Positions 10,701 to 19,651 of a DNA stretch of 22,561 nt are shown in pieces. Position 1 is the stretch's first letter. Every line of letters starts with the position of its first letter. Origin of the DNA: Lenisia limosa (taxonomy: Eukaryota; Breviatea); assembly GCA_001655205.1 (NCBI GenBank), contig LPNZ01007417.1, positions 1 to 22,561 on the forward strand, given 5' to 3'. The notes under the pieces are model-generated. The model saw only the letters and a list, made by a program, of their open reading frames with translations, was not told the origin of the DNA and did no database searches. The translations under genes and the position numbers were made by a program.

Positions 10701-12522
10701 GCCAGATACTACCTATCTTTTCGTCTTCTCAACATATTGATTTTGATTCGTGTTAAGACTAGTTGCAAAAGGTGGACAATAATCTATTCTCTGTCTGGAA
10801 TTTTTTTTTTTTTTTCCGAGTGTTTTTGACAATTCAGACTAAAGACGACCGACCCGACTTTGAGGGGTGAAAGGGGGGGGGGTAAAACGAAGCAAATCTT
10901 CATAAACAGTAAGCACTGTTGTATAATGTACATGTACGTTAGTCAATACTTCTTAAATATTCTGAAGTAGGATGTTAAGGAGCTTCGGTCGACTTCTTTA
11001 ACTTGTCTCATTTCTCCGTATAGTGACCGGGATGAGCAACTTTCTATTGCGTCAGGTGATGATGAAACGTTTGAAGGTGCGAGGGTTGGTCTATTTCTTC
11101 CATGCTTCGGTTTTGATGATGACATTCTCTCTGACTTTCTTAGTTATGGCCTTTTTTTCTGATGAGCATTTTTCGACAGTTCAGGTAAGTCAAAGTTATC
11201 TGTGTTTATCCAACAGAGCCCCCCCCCCCTCCTTTTTTTTTGTTGATGTGATGTCGGAGGATTTTGCTCAATTATTTCCGACCATTAGCACTATTGTCTG
11301 TAGAAGCGACTGGTCTGGGCTTTGTTTGTTTTGTTAACCCTTGTGTTTTTCCAAATAGCCAACAGAGTTGAATTTGGGCTTTGTTTTTTGTTTTATTGTA
11401 CATATAAATGTGCCTTTTCACCCCCCCCCCCCCNNNNNNNNNNNNNNNNNNNNNNNNNNNNNNNNNNNNNNNNNNNNNNNNNNNNNNNNNNNNNNNNNNN
11501 NNNNNNNNNNNNNNNNNNNNNNNTCAGTGGTCACCCAGGCTAAAATGGAGACATACACCTTGATAAAGCTCATTAACTTTTTGAGGAGGAAGGTGGGCTA
11601 TGGGTAATTGTAGATGGGAAGCTAAGGAGGGGGGGTAATGTGGATTGTATGCTGAAAACCATCTTTTTTACTGTTTAGTCGCAGGGAAAAGCCTGTCCTA
11701 CTTGCTCTGCAGTTTTCCCCTCTCATTCTGATGTTAGTGGTTCTTGTTCAGTTAATCTTCTTTTTGTTTTCCCATTTATAATAATACAGTTGATGTTATA
11801 GCGCTTTTGTTTTCAAGCTTACCCCACCCCCCCTCTTGGCTTCGTCACTTGGGTTGTTTCTCTCAGTTTTGTTTCTTTCAAATACACAATAGTATATCAC
11901 CCCCCCCCCAGCTCTGCACCCACATTAAGGATTCCAACCACTTCAACTTGCACACGTTAAGCCCGGAGCCTTGGAACGCCGAACAGTATCTTTTCCCGAT
12001 AGGTGTGCTTAACAAATGATTGGGTGAAGTACTATGTATATATTATATTTACAATTTTAATCAACATCTCTAAAACGAGATGAAAAATTCAGAGTTCTAA
12101 CATAATTGATTTATTTTACTGCTTTAGACGAAGATGACCCATTCCTCACCAACAACCTCCAACTTTTCAGTCTTTGTTGCGACGATCGTGGCTCTGATGT
12201 TGAACCGGTTTGTTAATATTTGGTAATGATGTAGTTTTATATTTCTCATTTTTCAGCTTCAACCAGACAACTTTATTGACGGGATATTGTTTTTAATTTG
12301 GCTTCACTATTTTTCTCACTTTCTAGGAGGATATTCTTATATGTACTAATTATGTTATACTGATTAAATAACATCCTGGAGAAATAGAACTTGATGGAAA
12401 ATAGTATTTTTGTTTCCCTGATTCGTTGTTCATTCACATTCCAGGAGGCTGTGATTGGTGTGGAAGCCGAGGACTATAGTCCGCCGCCGGAGGCCCAAAG
12501 ACTAGCTGCTGAACTCCAATAA
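7790..12522 (+). CDS. ZNF277: ZNF277-like C2H2 zinc-finger protein, about 17 exons
   Basis: Orthologue-like to ZNF277, a conserved C2H2 protein linked in animals to ribosomal protein uS5 and Polycomb. Exons: 7790-7863 (ATG), 7971-8035, 8208-8268, 8447-8542, 8667-8731, 8969-9051, 9460 into the gap at 9497, 9737-9861, 10260-10335, tentative 10838-10866 and 10910-10966, 11024-11184, 11539-11592, 11679-11732, 11912-12002, 12128-12207, 12445-12522 (TAA). CPLC in exon 2 and HLSAKH in exon 4 form finger 1, followed by a segment with YLAHYRNQLE matching the family's YxxYWRKRF region. Exon 9 holds a canonical finger, CLYC-X12-H-X5-H. Exons 14-15 hold CPTC-X12-H-X5-H across a phase-0 intron. IKLINFLRRK just before it matches the family's VKLVNFIRRQ. 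The Cys pair of the second finger is probably in the gap at 9497-9603. Exon 12 has a T7 tract that breaks the frame by one base. Exons 10 and 11 rest on phase alone. Confidence 0.85.
8283..8309 (+). repeat. TG dinucleotide microsatellite
   Basis: An uninterrupted (TG)13 tract, 15 nt after the donor of ZNF277-like exon 3. Open frames running through it are intronic artefacts. Confidence 0.95.
8311..8405 (+). repeat. R1-like diverged copy
   Basis: In intron 3 of the ZNF277-like gene. It has ACGGCTTCGGGAGCC at 8310-8324 and, further on, ATCCAATATCTCTTGGCATGA at about 8359, which match the two halves of R1 but in altered order. Orientation is with the host transcript. Confidence 0.5.
8586..8650. 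repeat. R2 element, right part
   Basis: In ZNF277-like intron 4: ATCGATATATATGAGGATTT, then CGAACCAAAGTGAAACC. Shares its right arm with 16442-16516. Confidence 0.75.
8885..8946 (+). repeat. R1 repeat, 3' half
   Basis: In intron 5 of the ZNF277-like gene, ending 22 nt before the acceptor. Reads ATCCAATATTTGATG then GGTGTGGACGGATTCGGCC, in the host transcript sense. Confidence 0.85.
9497..9603. other. Gap probably hiding ZNF277-like zinc-finger cysteines
   Basis: The exon at 9460 (LSLTHDQNTERF) enters the gap, and the next visible exon begins after the expected Cys pair. The Cys-x-x-Cys of finger 2 is therefore expected inside. Confidence 0.6.
9962..10090 (+). repeat. R3 repeat, copy 1
   Basis: CTCCGTGCAATTAAGTTTTTGA followed about 70 nt later by TCAAATTTTGC, a T-run and TTAATTG. 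Matches 21521-21588 in order. In a ZNF277-like intron, host sense; ends at a gap. Confidence 0.55.
10370..10469 (+). repeat. R1 repeat, near full length
   Basis: In the intron after exon 9 of the ZNF277-like gene. This is the best reference copy: ACAGAGTTGTAAGG, CAAATGATTGGGTGAATTAA, ATCCAATATCTCTTATAAGC, and a GGCTTCGGCC core. Similarity to the next copy continues for about 60 nt downstream, so the true unit may be about 160-170 bp. Confidence 0.9.
10656..10713 (+). repeat. R1 repeat, second copy in the same intron
   Basis: Reads AATCCAATAACCCTAAAAAG then GGACAGCTTCGGCCAGATACT. It and the copy at 10370-10469 are both followed by related sequence containing ACATATTG and TTTTGAT, suggesting a local tandem duplication. 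Confidence 0.8.
12011..12035 (+). repeat. R1 fragment
   Basis: AACAAATGATTGGGTGAAGT starts 8 nt after a ZNF277-like donor and matches the 5' half of R1 in host sense. The 3' half is not clear. Confidence 0.55.
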
Positions 12523-12855
12523 AAGCGGATTTTGGTTGGGGGTGGGGGGGGGGGGGGCNNNNNNNNNNNNNNNNNNNNNNNNNNNNNNNNNNNNNNNNNN
12601 NNNNNNNNNNNNNNNNNNNNNNNNNNNNNNNNNAATCAGTCTTTATTTGGACCAAAGTGAAACGCTATCTAAAATGCTATTCAAGAGAGCTGTCAGGAAC
12701 TCATCATTTAGTTGACCGTTGGAAAGGCTTGACAACCATGTGTTTTTTGATGCCAGCCTGCTATTGGACGATAAGCACCACTGTGATGATTTTATAAATG
12801 TTTAACATGCCTGGAAAGGAATAGTGTACAACCTCTGTATCCACCACCATATAAC
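12523..12855. other. Intergenic region between convergent ZNF277-like and DIM1 genes
   Basis: Both 3' untranslated regions and terminators must lie in these 333 bp. A G-rich run (12544-12557) and a gap (12559-12633) follow the ZNF277-like stop directly. Just after the gap is the right arm of an R2 element (12634-12668, ACCAAAGTGAAAC). No coding exon was recognised. Confidence 0.6.
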
Positions 12856-14851
12856 CTAGTACTTGTAGCGGGTCGAGTAATCCTTGGGGGCAATCACAAG
12901 ACCACGACCTAAAATGTGACATTTTGTCAACAATTGTAGAACAAAATAAAAATGTAAACAATGTCGGATATTTGTAGTAGGTCAGTTCCTTCTTCATAGA
13001 ATTGCAGAGAAAAGCCGATATGATATTTGACCAGTAATCAAGAAATTTGTTTGTTATTGCTGTTCTCGGAAATATATACCATTCATACTACAAATGATAT
13101 AAGTAAAGATGAAAAATAAAACAACATTGCATCTGGCCGAAGCCGTCCACTCTATCAAGCTAAGAATATTGGATTATAGTAGTATCTGGCCGAAGCCGTC
13201 CACATCATCATGCTTTGATATTGGATTATCTGGCCGCAGCCGTTCACACCATCATGATGAGAAGAGATATTGGATATAAGAGTGGTAACCCACCCTTTCT
13301 GGCACCTCTGTAGACAATTTCGATCAAATCAATGAACTCCTGTTCGTCGTTCATGGCCCAGTTGACCTTGTTATTGTTACCTGGGCATAGTGAGGCATAA
13401 ATTTTTGAGAACAATAAAATACATTCTAGCAATACTAACTACTCCGCACAAACTTTAATTACAACACACACATATCATATAGTATGTATATCTATACATA
13501 ATAAAAGGAAAGAGAAGCTTAAAGAGGTGAAAGAACAAAACCTACAAAAGCTCACATAAGAGCAATTGCAATTCTCCAACCCACCTGTTCCCAAATCAAC
13601 CATAATATGTTTGTTTCTGTAGAAGAACATAGTGGAAACGTCATCTGTCAGCTAAAAGGAATAGGTTATATAAGGAGACCATTTGAAAAGAATCAAATGT
13701 AAGAAAAAGAACGTTGNNNNNNNNNNNNNNNNNNNNNNNNNNNNNNNNNNNNNNNNNNNNNNNNNNNNNNNNNNNNNNNNNNNNNNNNNNNNNNNNNNNN
13801 NNNNNNNNNNNNNNNNNNNNNNNNNNNNNNNNNNNNNNNNNNNNNNNNNNNNNNNNNNNNNNNNNNNNNNNNCACCATCATGCTTATGGAAATATTGACG
13901 GTAGATATCATTTATTTACCCAAATATATGTCTTACATTCCTCGTACAGAGTTACACCTAGTTTGAATTTCTCAATAAATCTTCAAAACTATCGATCTTG
14001 ATCCGAGCGAAACCTATTTACCCCCACAAACTTCATACATACGGTTGAAATCGGTCACTTCTGAGGTGTCAACCTGGACTATTAGTTTTGAATTGTAGAA
14101 ATTTTTATTTTAAAAAGAAAGCAAAACAAGGGGACAACAATACAATAGAGGGTTCGGACCGCTTTGGCAAAACGCAGATTCAAGGGATATGTTAACCCAT
14201 CTCCATTTAAGTCGAAATGATGAATGAAGATAACACGAGGGTTCATCAATGAGACTTGTCGGAATTATCATACGATTGGATATGAGGTATCATATCACTG
14301 CGTGGAAAATGATAGTTCACACGTGTGAAAATGATCAAAAAAGCGATATGAAATGTAGAAATAAGAAAAGGTGTAGTGTCAGTCCAAAGCTGTACACCTT
14401 TGGTATGATGGATTCAACGAATAGTTTGAAAGTGGCGGAATAATCNNNNNNNNNNNNNNNNNNNNNNNNNNNNNNNNNNNNNNNNNNNNNNNNNNNNNNN
14501 NNNNNNNNNNNNNNNNNNNNNNNNNNNNNNNNNNNNNNNNNNNNNNNNNNNNNNNNNNNNTTGTAGAGGAGCTCATCCATAAGCATGCAGGTGGGGTTGT
14601 AGTCGTGTCTGATCGGTCAGTAAACCCAATGTTCATAGATTTAACGCCACCAAATATCAACTTAGACTGATACTGAGTATGACAGTCTCAAATCACAATT
14701 TCAGTATGAAGGGTATATGCTATTCATTGCATGCAGAGAGCAGACTCTCCGAAACCCACCCAAATCGAATGATCACCACTTTCTCCTCCTCTGTAACAAT
14801 GGCTTGGTCGACTTCCCAGCCAGAGTGAAGATGCGGAAGCATATACGACAT
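12856..14851 (-). CDS. DIM1: DIM1/TXNL4A-type U5 snRNP thioredoxin-like protein
   Basis: Core component of the U5 and U4/U6.U5 tri-snRNP, needed for pre-mRNA splicing in the nucleus; it has a thioredoxin fold without redox function. Exons: 14760-14851 (ATG), 14608 into the gap at 14560, 14032-14073, 13585-13651, 13294-13380, 12856-12908 (TAG). The visible protein begins MSYMLPHLHSGWEVDQA. It continues with GHDYNPTCMLMDELLYK and VDTSEVTDFNRMYE, then FFYRNKHIMVDLGTG, NNNKVNWAM, IEIVYRGARKGRG and the C-terminal APKDYSTRYKY. All of these match the near-invariant 142-residue family in order. About 14-15 residues between DELLYK and VDTSEV lie in the gap at 14446-14560. The stretch LTDDVST replaces the usual LYDPCTV. 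Phases agree at all visible junctions. It ends tail-to-tail with the ZNF277-like gene, and three tandem R1 repeats sit in its last intron. Confidence 0.97.
13131..13275 (-). repeat. Three tandem R1 3'-half units
   Basis: Units at 13131-13180, 13183-13227 and 13228-13275 in the last DIM1 intron. Each reads on the plus strand as TCTGGCCG(A/C)AGCCGT(C/T)CAC followed by a TATTGGAT motif. On the DIM1 transcript they read ATCCAATAT then GGCTTCGGCC (GGCTGCGGCC in the third), in host sense. The array starts about 18 nt after the donor. Confidence 0.9.
13873..13893 (-). repeat. R1 fragment at a gap edge
   Basis: CACCATCATGCTTATGGAAA adjoins the gap at 13717-13872 in a DIM1 intron and matches the middle of R1 in host sense. 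The rest is presumably in the gap. Confidence 0.6.
13962..14015. repeat. R2 element, partial
   Basis: In a DIM1 intron: TTTCTCAATAAATCTTCAAA, then ACTATCGATCTTGATCC and GAGCGAAACC, aligning with the centre and decayed right arm of R2. Confidence 0.6.
14446..14560. other. Gap hiding the middle of DIM1
   Basis: The exon starting at 14608 reaches the gap in frame at DELLYK. The next exon begins at VDTSEV, so about 14-15 conserved residues are hidden. Confidence 0.85.
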
Positions 14852-15420
14852 TTTGAACCCTAAGCCAGCGTTAGAGAAGAAGCACACGAAGAGTAAGCAA
14901 ACTGTTTTCAAGAAAACCGCTTCCAAGTGTGTATAAATGCGATCAATGAAGACGAACGCGTTATATGGAGAGTATGTGGGATACAAGAAGGGAAGGGAAA
15001 AGAAAGGATGCGCGGAAAAAAAGTTTCAATGAAATAAGAAAAGACCTGGGGTTTCCATCAAGTAAATTGATTTTTTTTTTTCATTTTTTCCCCTTTACAA
15101 CCCTCTTTCTGCATTTCTATCACCACACTACCCACTCTAAACCGACCTGAGGTTCACAGCTGAGCCCGAGGAGTTTGTTCAGAGTGACACTACCACACTA
15201 TCACATAATAAGAGTTGAAAAGCTGAAATAGAGAAATAGAAATAAGAATAACATCATCACGTATAAGAGTAAAATGCTAAAATTGTCTGAAAACTCAGCC
15301 TCATGCATGAGTGCAGCTCAGTATACCAACATACAAAAAGGCCTGTAATAAGCTAAATTACAATGCTTCTAGTAGATCAAACAACAACATAATAGACGAA
15401 GAAATAAGGATATCATAGTT
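14852..15420. other. Intergenic region between ENT 3' end and DIM1 start
   Basis: These 569 bp lie between two minus-strand genes. On the minus strand a CTTAG acceptor-like site occurs a few bases before the DIM1 ATG, and CAG|GTCGGT near 15150 could be the matching donor, so DIM1 may have a 5'UTR intron of about 290 nt. A pyrimidine-rich tract occupies 15065-15115 on the plus strand. No conserved protein was seen. Confidence 0.4.
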
Positions 15421-18400
15421 CTAAAAGGGCAACTCTCCCTTGACAAAGTACAGAAGCGCAACAGCAAAGTAGTTGCCACAAATGATACCTCCGTTCAAGA
15501 AACATGTCTGAAGGAATCAGAAATGGAGGGCCAGGGAGGGTGTGAGGGGAGGAAAATGGAAATATGAAATTTGTTTTTAATGTACTTATGTTGCAAATAC
15601 TACCTTTTTAGTTCTCACCTCTCCATATGTAGCTAATTCACTTAAAAGATATGGAAATTATCGATACTTTTTGTCGATGATTTGAAGGAGGAACAGTGAT
15701 ATCACAAAAAAATAAGGTTTTATCNNNNNNNNNNNNNNNNNNNNNNNNNNNNNNNNNNNNNNNNNNNNNNNNNNNNNNNNNNNNNNNNNNNNNNNNNNNN
15801 NNNTCATTTGCCTTACAACTCTGTGCACACAGCTTTCTGAGTACCTCCCGAGTATACAGGACGAACAGTAATAGAAAACAACAAAACAATACACCAACCA
15901 AAAAATGTCTGAAAAGACGCTCACCTTCAGAAACAAGCCCACCCCCCCCCTCCACAAACCATGATAACAGCAGATACGCTCTTATCAGCATCCTTCACTT
16001 GGGTAGGACCAAACATCATGCCCAATGTTGAGGCATAACCTGAGGGGTAAATATGAGGGCAGGTGGTGGGGGTCTATACAGTTTGTTCAGTAAAGTGGCA
16101 GGAGAGAGAGGGGTAAACAAGTCGCTAGTTGTAGTGCTACTGATACGGACAAGGTGTGTTAATAAATTGTAAATGTGAAGTTGTTCGGTTAAAAACTGAG
16201 GGAAGATTCCCATCGTGGTTTCCAGGAAAATATGCAGAGGAAATATTGAACATTCCGCCTTTTTGAAAACAGAAGTGACGCTCAGCTAACCGTTAGTAAA
16301 TGCGAAGATGGCAAGAATGGCAAAAACAGTCCAGTCCTTGGTGATGATATGCGGCTTGACCATGATGATGAACAGCGGGAAGAAGATGAGACGTGCGTAT
16401 GCTGAAATTGTGAAAGCCGTTGACGCAAGTTGGGGTTTAGGGGTTTACTTCGGTAAAATATCGATAGTTCTCGAAGATTTATCGAGAAATTCCTTTTTTT
16501 CGAACCAAAGTGAAACCTTAGGTTTCTAATAATAATAATAAACTGTAGTGTTTCTTAAACCTTGAACAGCTTTAGCAATAAATCAAATACGAAGTTCAGC
16601 TTACAAATTGTCCAAAGGTTCTTGGGGGAGAAAACCACCACATATTTTGGGATATATCTAGAGGGTAAAAATGTAAACAGAAAAGAAAGCATTGTTGTCG
16701 AAGAACTGTCATCATCAAAGGTGCGATAAAAGAGGGAGCGAGGGAAAGCCACACAAACCTTCCAATGAAATCGAAGACAATAAAGGTCGCAACGAGGCAA
16801 ATCTGATACCAGCCATCTTTCCAAAAGGACTGTTCCGCCTCAGTCTCCAGAATCAGCCCCGGGAAGAGCGCGAGAGTGATGAAGAAAGTGACCCAAACAA
16901 TCATAGCTTGGGGAAGGGTCTTGCCGAGAACGTGGAGGAAGGACGACGCCTTCTTTTCTGAAGTTCGTTAAAGGTGCCCAGGTTTCAACTTGATGGGTAG
17001 TCGCATGGAGAGCATGCCTAATATAGGCCTTTTGGGGGCAACAATAACAATTCCATGAAATAAAATCAAGGAAAGAAACAAAGTATCGAGATATAAAGGA
17101 TTCTAATGGAATCATCGATAAAGTATATTGCATTTTCCCAAAAGACTAAACTATTATAATTTGTGATCCATATCCCTTTAGAAGAAACAGAAGAGTAATT
17201 CATATAGTATATTATATGATATCTAGTTACCCCTCACCTTCAGCCTCAGGGTCTGCACTTTCCTCGTCCGAAGTGACCGAAACAATCGGTTGACGTTCCT
17301 TCTCCTTTTCGGCAAGGGCAAGGTAGTGACGCGCGTATCTGGGGGGGAGGGGTATTAAAAAAAAAAAAAATGAAACTATAAAAAAGCCCAAAAGCAACAA
17401 TGTTGGCGAAAACCACTGGGGTAAAAAACAACAAAACAAACAAAGCCCAGGTCAATCGCTTCTTCAGCCCCGCANNNNNNNNNNNNNNNNNNNNNNNNNN
17501 NNNNNNNNNNNNNNNNNNNNNNNNNNNNNNNNNNNNNNNNNNNNNNNNNNNNNNNNNNNNNNNNNNNNNNNNNNNNNNNNNNNNNGCTTTCTTTAGCACG
17601 AGTGTTCCAATAACACAAAGGAACAAAATGAAGGCGCCCGCAGCAAAATACACAACGGCGGCGGCTGAAGCAGTAATGATTAGTGCTTTCCTCCCCAAAG
17701 AAAGCATTTCTCGAAAAATCTTCAATAATTATCGATATTTGTCCGTTCTAAGAACCATACATTTCCCATACTATGACAAAGCCGATGAACATCATTTTTG
17801 TTGAGGTTTTTATCAACTATAACAATACACCGTAGCTTACTATCATATTCATTGGGAATGGAGATCTTCGTTGAGATTCGGATGATAGCCACCAGAATTC
17901 CTGGATCATCAGGTGGAGGGGAGGGGTAAAACATGGAGCTAAGATTCGTCCTTTTATTAATGTATAGATGATATGATATGTATATGTAGCATGTGTGTGT
18001 GTGTAAGGGCCTATACAAAGTTGATTTGTTCCTCATTCGCAACATTTTCTCTCATAATCGCAGCTAAAACAGGACGTGATCAAAGACACAAATGAAATAA
18101 TGTGGTAAGAAGCAGAATGAATAGCATCAAAGATCATACCTGCCATTCCCTGTCCGGCCATAAGTGCCGAACGCATGTCGAAGGGGAAGTTCGAGAAAAT
18201 GCCTGGAAGATGATATTACAACTTTCCACCCAACTCTGTACACAAACTGACTGCCTGCCTTTTAAGGAAAGCAAGCACATGCGCAAATACTGGTAAAAAA
18301 ATCACAGTTTCCGATTATTCGGTTCGTGATAAATCTTCATCGAAATTTCCTTCGTTTACCCCCCCCCCCCNNNNNNNNNNNNNNNNNNNNNNNNNNNNNN

Positions 18401-19651
18401 NNNNNNNNNNNNNNNNNNNNNNNNNNNNNNNNNNNNNNNNNNNNNNNNNNNNNNNNNNNNNNNNNNNNNNNNNNNTTAAATCGTGAAAAGTGAAGTTTAA
18501 ATACTTTCGAACTACACTCGCTCAAAAATCGGATCAGATATACACATTTACCAAAAAAAAAAAAAGGTAAAACACGGATCTGCATAAATGATTTTAAGAT
18601 TTCGATTATACTGTCAAAATAAAAGCCATCCTCACCTGAGATGCCAACTGATGCGTAAATAAGCTGTTTGGCCAACTCATCATCAACCTCAAAGACTCTC
18701 CATAGGGGAACAAAGAGAATGACAATCTGCCATGGTTAGTCTGTATTGTGCTTCATGGTATATATTAATTAAGTCTTCCCTACGGACACAAAAAGACAAA
18801 ATTTCTCGATAAATCCTCGATAACTATCGACATTTTACTTTCAAACCAAATGCAATCCCAAGATATAACGCAAGTTCGAAAATTCCCGGACCAAAAAGAT
18901 TTGTTTCTCGTGGTCAACTTTGCTCACCGTTTGAATGGAGTAACTCACAAAGCAGAGCACAAAGGGATTTACATTTTTGCCCCAGATGAGAAGCCACACC
19001 AAGCCAAGTAATGCCGGGGTATTGTAGACCTGCAAAATGAAAACAATTCTAACAGTATGTGGAAATGAAGAACGAAGTATCTGACCGAAGCCGCGGATTG
19101 CGTTGAGCTAAATATGCAACATACATGAGATAAACAAAAAATAAGCCACATCAAATCCACCTTTAACAACAGACTCTGCCACCCCCTTTTTAGATGAGCC
19201 CAAAAACATCCCTTGAGCTGAAAGCATTCCCAAGCTTACAATGCCGAAAATAAACTCAAAATGAGAGTCTTCTCCGTAGACTTCCGAGAAATAGTCGTAG
19301 GCTGTGATGAAGGCATTCCAAGGGCTGGGATATTAAAAATCTTGACTGAAAAGACTGAAGAGATAAACAGGTTGACCCTTGCCTACAAGAGCTGTCCGAT
19401 TCCAAATATGAGTGCAAGCATCCACACAAAGCCAAACTAAATATAATTAATAACATAATCGAGAACGTGCTGACAAGGAAGTTGCTCTATGTTCTATAAG
19501 CCGATCTCGCATAACCAACTCTATCTTTTGGGGGTGAATCCTCCTTGGTGACGCTGTCATCACCTGGAAGATCTTGATAATCTCCCTAAAACAGTAAAAA
19601 ATTGTAATGCAAGTGAGGTGCAACCTTAGATACGTTTACATTACATGACAT
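15421..19651 (-). CDS. ENT: Equilibrative nucleoside transporter (SLC29/ENT family)
   Basis: Membrane carrier for nucleosides or nucleobases, normally with 11 membrane helices. Exons: 19625-19651 (probable ATG), 19520-19585, 19387-19436, 19240-19324, 18928-19029, 18636-18726, 18140-18202, 17841-17900, 17685 into the gap at 17585, 17238-17338, 16759-16957, 16605-16657, 16291-16401, 15960-16039, 15421-15507 (TAG). About 425 residues plus the gap fits the family's 400-460. Landmarks in order: DRFGFVWMLALIFGIGQLF then PWNAFITAYDYF in TM1; VYNTPALLGLVWLLIWG in TM2; FDMRSALMAGQGMAG in TM4, matching the family's Q-A-V-M-S-G-Q; ILVAIIRISTK; a charged central loop in exon 10 (EKEKERQPIVSV); FFITLALFPG; the signature VFDFIGR; then ARLIFFPL, AFTNGYASTLGMMFGP and a final helix. 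The first exon (nine residues) is the weakest part, because it rests on phase and an ATG alone. The exon 9 donor is inside the gap at 17475-17585. Confidence 0.95.
15804..15836 (-). repeat. R1 fragment at a gap edge
   Basis: TCATTTGCCTTACAACTCTG directly follows the gap at 15725-15803 in the last ENT intron. It matches the 5' end of R1 in host sense. Confidence 0.7.
16442..16516. repeat. R2 foldback element, short complete copy
   Basis: In an ENT intron. Arms GGTTTACTTCGG and CCAAAGTGAAACC are inverted, and the centre has TATCGATAGTTCTCGAAGAT. Central orientation is opposite to the copy at 22080. Confidence 0.75.
17475..17585. other. Gap hiding the end of ENT exon 9
   Basis: The helix ending GTLVLKK runs into the gap. 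The next exon begins at YARHYLA, which in the family follows within about 5-10 residues, so the donor and a few codons are hidden. Sequence on the other side (17400-17474) looks intronic. Confidence 0.75.
17703..17757. repeat. R2 element, partial
   Basis: In an ENT intron: TTTCTCGAAAAATCTTCAAT, then AATTATCGATATTTGTCCG. Its end overlaps the pyrimidine-poor region just upstream of ENT exon 9. Confidence 0.6.
18791..18856. repeat. R2 element
   Basis: In an ENT intron: AATTTCTCGATAAATCCTCG, then ATAACTATCGACATTTT, then CAAACCAAATGCAATCCC as a decayed right arm. Confidence 0.7.
19078..19095 (-). repeat. R1 core fragment
   Basis: TATCTGACCGAAGCCGCG in ENT intron 4 is the reverse complement of the R1 hairpin core, so it is in host sense. 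Confidence 0.6.

Noticed and set aside
13683-14001. Open frames across the gap at 13717-13872 on both strands
   Set aside because: They are created by N translation; the visible ends are R1 and R2 repeat sequence in a DIM1 intron.
14965-15150. 61-codon open frame on plus, Lys- then Phe-rich
   Set aside because: Low-complexity translation of an A-rich and a pyrimidine-rich tract; no conserved motif.
15148-15220. Short acidic frame on plus (DLRFTAEPEEFVQSDTTT)
   Set aside because: No start, no clear splice partners and no neighbouring exon on that strand; more likely leader sequence of the minus-strand DIM1 gene.
15696-16031. Open frame of about 110 codons on plus with N-run inside
   Set aside because: It owes its length to the gap, and overlaps ENT exon 14 on the other strand, which has strong family support.
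19034-19239. In-frame continuation of ENT exon 4 (SLGMLSAQGMFLGSSKKG)
   Set aside because: GTAAGC just before it is a strong donor, and joining to VYNTPALLG gives the family's TM1-TM2 sequence without an insertion. Read-through would also meet R1 sequence.
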